Shown: positions 6,486-7,111 of the stretch, piece by piece
Numbering within the stretch: the first letter of the stretch is position 1
Layout of the letters: the number at the start of each line of letters is the position of its first letter
Origin: an uncultured Eubacteriales bacterium
GTDB lineage: Bacteria > Bacillota > Clostridia > Oscillospirales > Oscillospiraceae
Reading direction: 5' to 3'
Length of the DNA stretch: 7,111 nt
Assembly (NCBI GenBank): GCA_905205195.1
Contig: CAJLCS010000090.1
Span: 1 to 7,111 of the forward strand
Translations under genes and position numbers: made by a program
Notes under the pieces: generated by a model
Seen by the model: the letters and a program-made list of their open reading frames with translations, nothing else
Databases searched by the model: none
Told to the model about the DNA's origin: nothing

Positions 6486-6510
6486 GAATCTTTACCCTCC
6501 TTCTTCTAGT

Positions 6511-6531
6511 GCTGGGCGAAAACCGCCCAGC
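6511..6531 (-). other. Hairpin between rpsD and rpoA
   Basis: A perfect 8-bp GC-rich stem (6511-6518 with 6524-6531) with a 5-nt loop lies upstream of the rpoA ribosome binding site. No U-tract follows, so it is not an intrinsic terminator. It could be an RNA processing or stability element, or affect rpoA translation. Function is unproven. Confidence 0.6.
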
Positions 6532-6560
6532 GATATACATGCGAACGATCAGGAGGTCGA

Positions 6561-7111
6561 TTACTTGGAGTACAACTCGACGATCAGGTGGACCGCAATG
6601 TCGAAGTCGATATCCGCCTTGGTAGGCATAGCAATGACCTTACCGGTAAGGGTATTCTTATCACGGTCCAGCCACTTGGGGGCAGCAACAAAGGTGTCGT
6701 CTTCCTTCAGCTTCTTGAAGAAAGCGTTGGAAACGCTCTTCTCGCAAACCGCGACCACATCGCCGCTCTTCACCAGATAGCTGGGGATGTTGACGCGCTT
6801 GCCATTCACCGTGAAGTGGCCATGGTTGACCAGCTGCCGCGCCTGACGGCGGGAGTTGGCAAAGCCCAGACGGTAAACCACGTTATCCAGCCGGCGCTCC
6901 ACCAGGGACAGCAGCTCTTCACCGGTGTTGCCCTCGGCACGCTCAGCCTTCTCATAGTAATTCCGGAACTGACGCTCCTGAATACCGTAAACAAACTTGA
7001 CCTTCTGCTTCTCGGTCAGCTGAGTGGCATACTCAGACTTCTTCGCTCGTCTCTGACCGCCGGGATTCTTGTTGGAAGTCTTGGAATAACCCATTGCGGC
7101 AGGAGAAACGC
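6561..7111 (-). CDS. rpsD: 30S ribosomal protein S4 (partial, N-terminus outside window)
   Basis: S4 binds 16S rRNA early in small-subunit assembly and in many bacteria autoregulates its own operon. At least 182 codons are visible in the window. Family signatures are SEYATQLTEKQKVKFVYGIQERQFRNYYEKA, then the S4 RNA-binding domain ERRLDNVVYRLGFANSRRQARQLVNHGHFTVNGKRVNIPSYLVKSGD, and a C-terminal extension ending in VELYSK. The ATG at 7094 is probably internal: the frame stays open to the window edge (VSPAA precedes it), no ribosome binding site lies upstream, and the sequence VSPAAMGYSKTSNKNPGG matches the inner part of clostridial S4 N-termini. The true start should lie about 15-20 codons beyond position 7111. 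No Cys pairs of the zinc-binding S4 form are visible in the part present, but the missing N-terminus would be needed to exclude them. It is first of the three alpha-operon genes seen here. Confidence 0.96.
   Translation of the reverse strand, partial: VSPAAMGYSKTSNKNPGGQRRAKKSEYATQLTEKQKVKFVYGIQERQFRNYYEKAERAEGNTGEELLSLVERRLDNVVYRLGFANSRRQARQLVNHGHFTVNGKRVNIPSYLVKSGDVVAVCEKSVSNAFFKKLKEDDTFVAAPKWLDRDKNTLTGKVIAMPTKADIDFDIAVHLIVELYSK

Noticed and set aside
1..7111. CRISPR arrays, transposases, integrase sites, tRNA or rRNA genes
   Set aside because: No direct repeat arrays, mobile-element proteins, or recognisable tRNA or rRNA sequence were seen by eye on either strand.

Overview
The window looks like a chromosomal housekeeping segment from a GC-rich member of the Clostridia (Bacillota), most likely Oscillospiraceae/Ruminococcaceae-like. 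The reasons are a Thr-type T-box leader in front of thrS, consensus AAGGAGG ribosome binding sites, the gene order rpsD-rpoA-rplQ (S4 inside the alpha operon), the protein sequences themselves and the high GC content of the coding regions. The taxonomic call is inference from family resemblance; no search was possible.

Layout from left to right. Positions 1-91 are AT-rich non-coding DNA containing a 46-bp imperfect palindrome. The minus strand then carries an M42-family metallopeptidase (92-1132) and, upstream of it, a YdcF/DUF218 membrane protein (1137-1907). These two are tightly coupled and have a probable promoter of their own at 1933-1961. Next on the minus strand is thrS (1999-3759), a threonyl-tRNA synthetase without the N-terminal TGS domain. 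It is preceded by a complete T-box riboswitch (about 3793-4027) and a strong sigma-A-type promoter (4034-4062). Divergent from thrS, on the plus strand, is a thioredoxin reductase (trxB, 4171-5079) with a TTG start. It converges on the end of the ribosomal/RNA polymerase operon (minus strand): rplQ (5155-5496), rpoA (5526-6485) and rpsD (6561 to beyond the right edge). One bidirectional hairpin terminator (5085-5117) serves both trxB and the rplQ end.

How the genes work together: rpsD, rpoA and rplQ are the distal part of an alpha operon that makes ribosome and RNA polymerase subunits. thrS is controlled by threonine-tRNA charging through its T-box; the specifier ACC, the antiterminator and the terminator can all be read directly. 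trxB supplies thiol redox capacity but no thioredoxin gene lies beside it. The ydcF/M42 pair may be a small peptide- or envelope-related unit, but its role is not evident. I found no new defence, mobile or biosynthetic system here. The points most worth a second look are the TGS-less ThrRS with its T-box, the M42 enzyme's resemblance to the NAGGN-associated subfamily, and the palindrome at the left edge.
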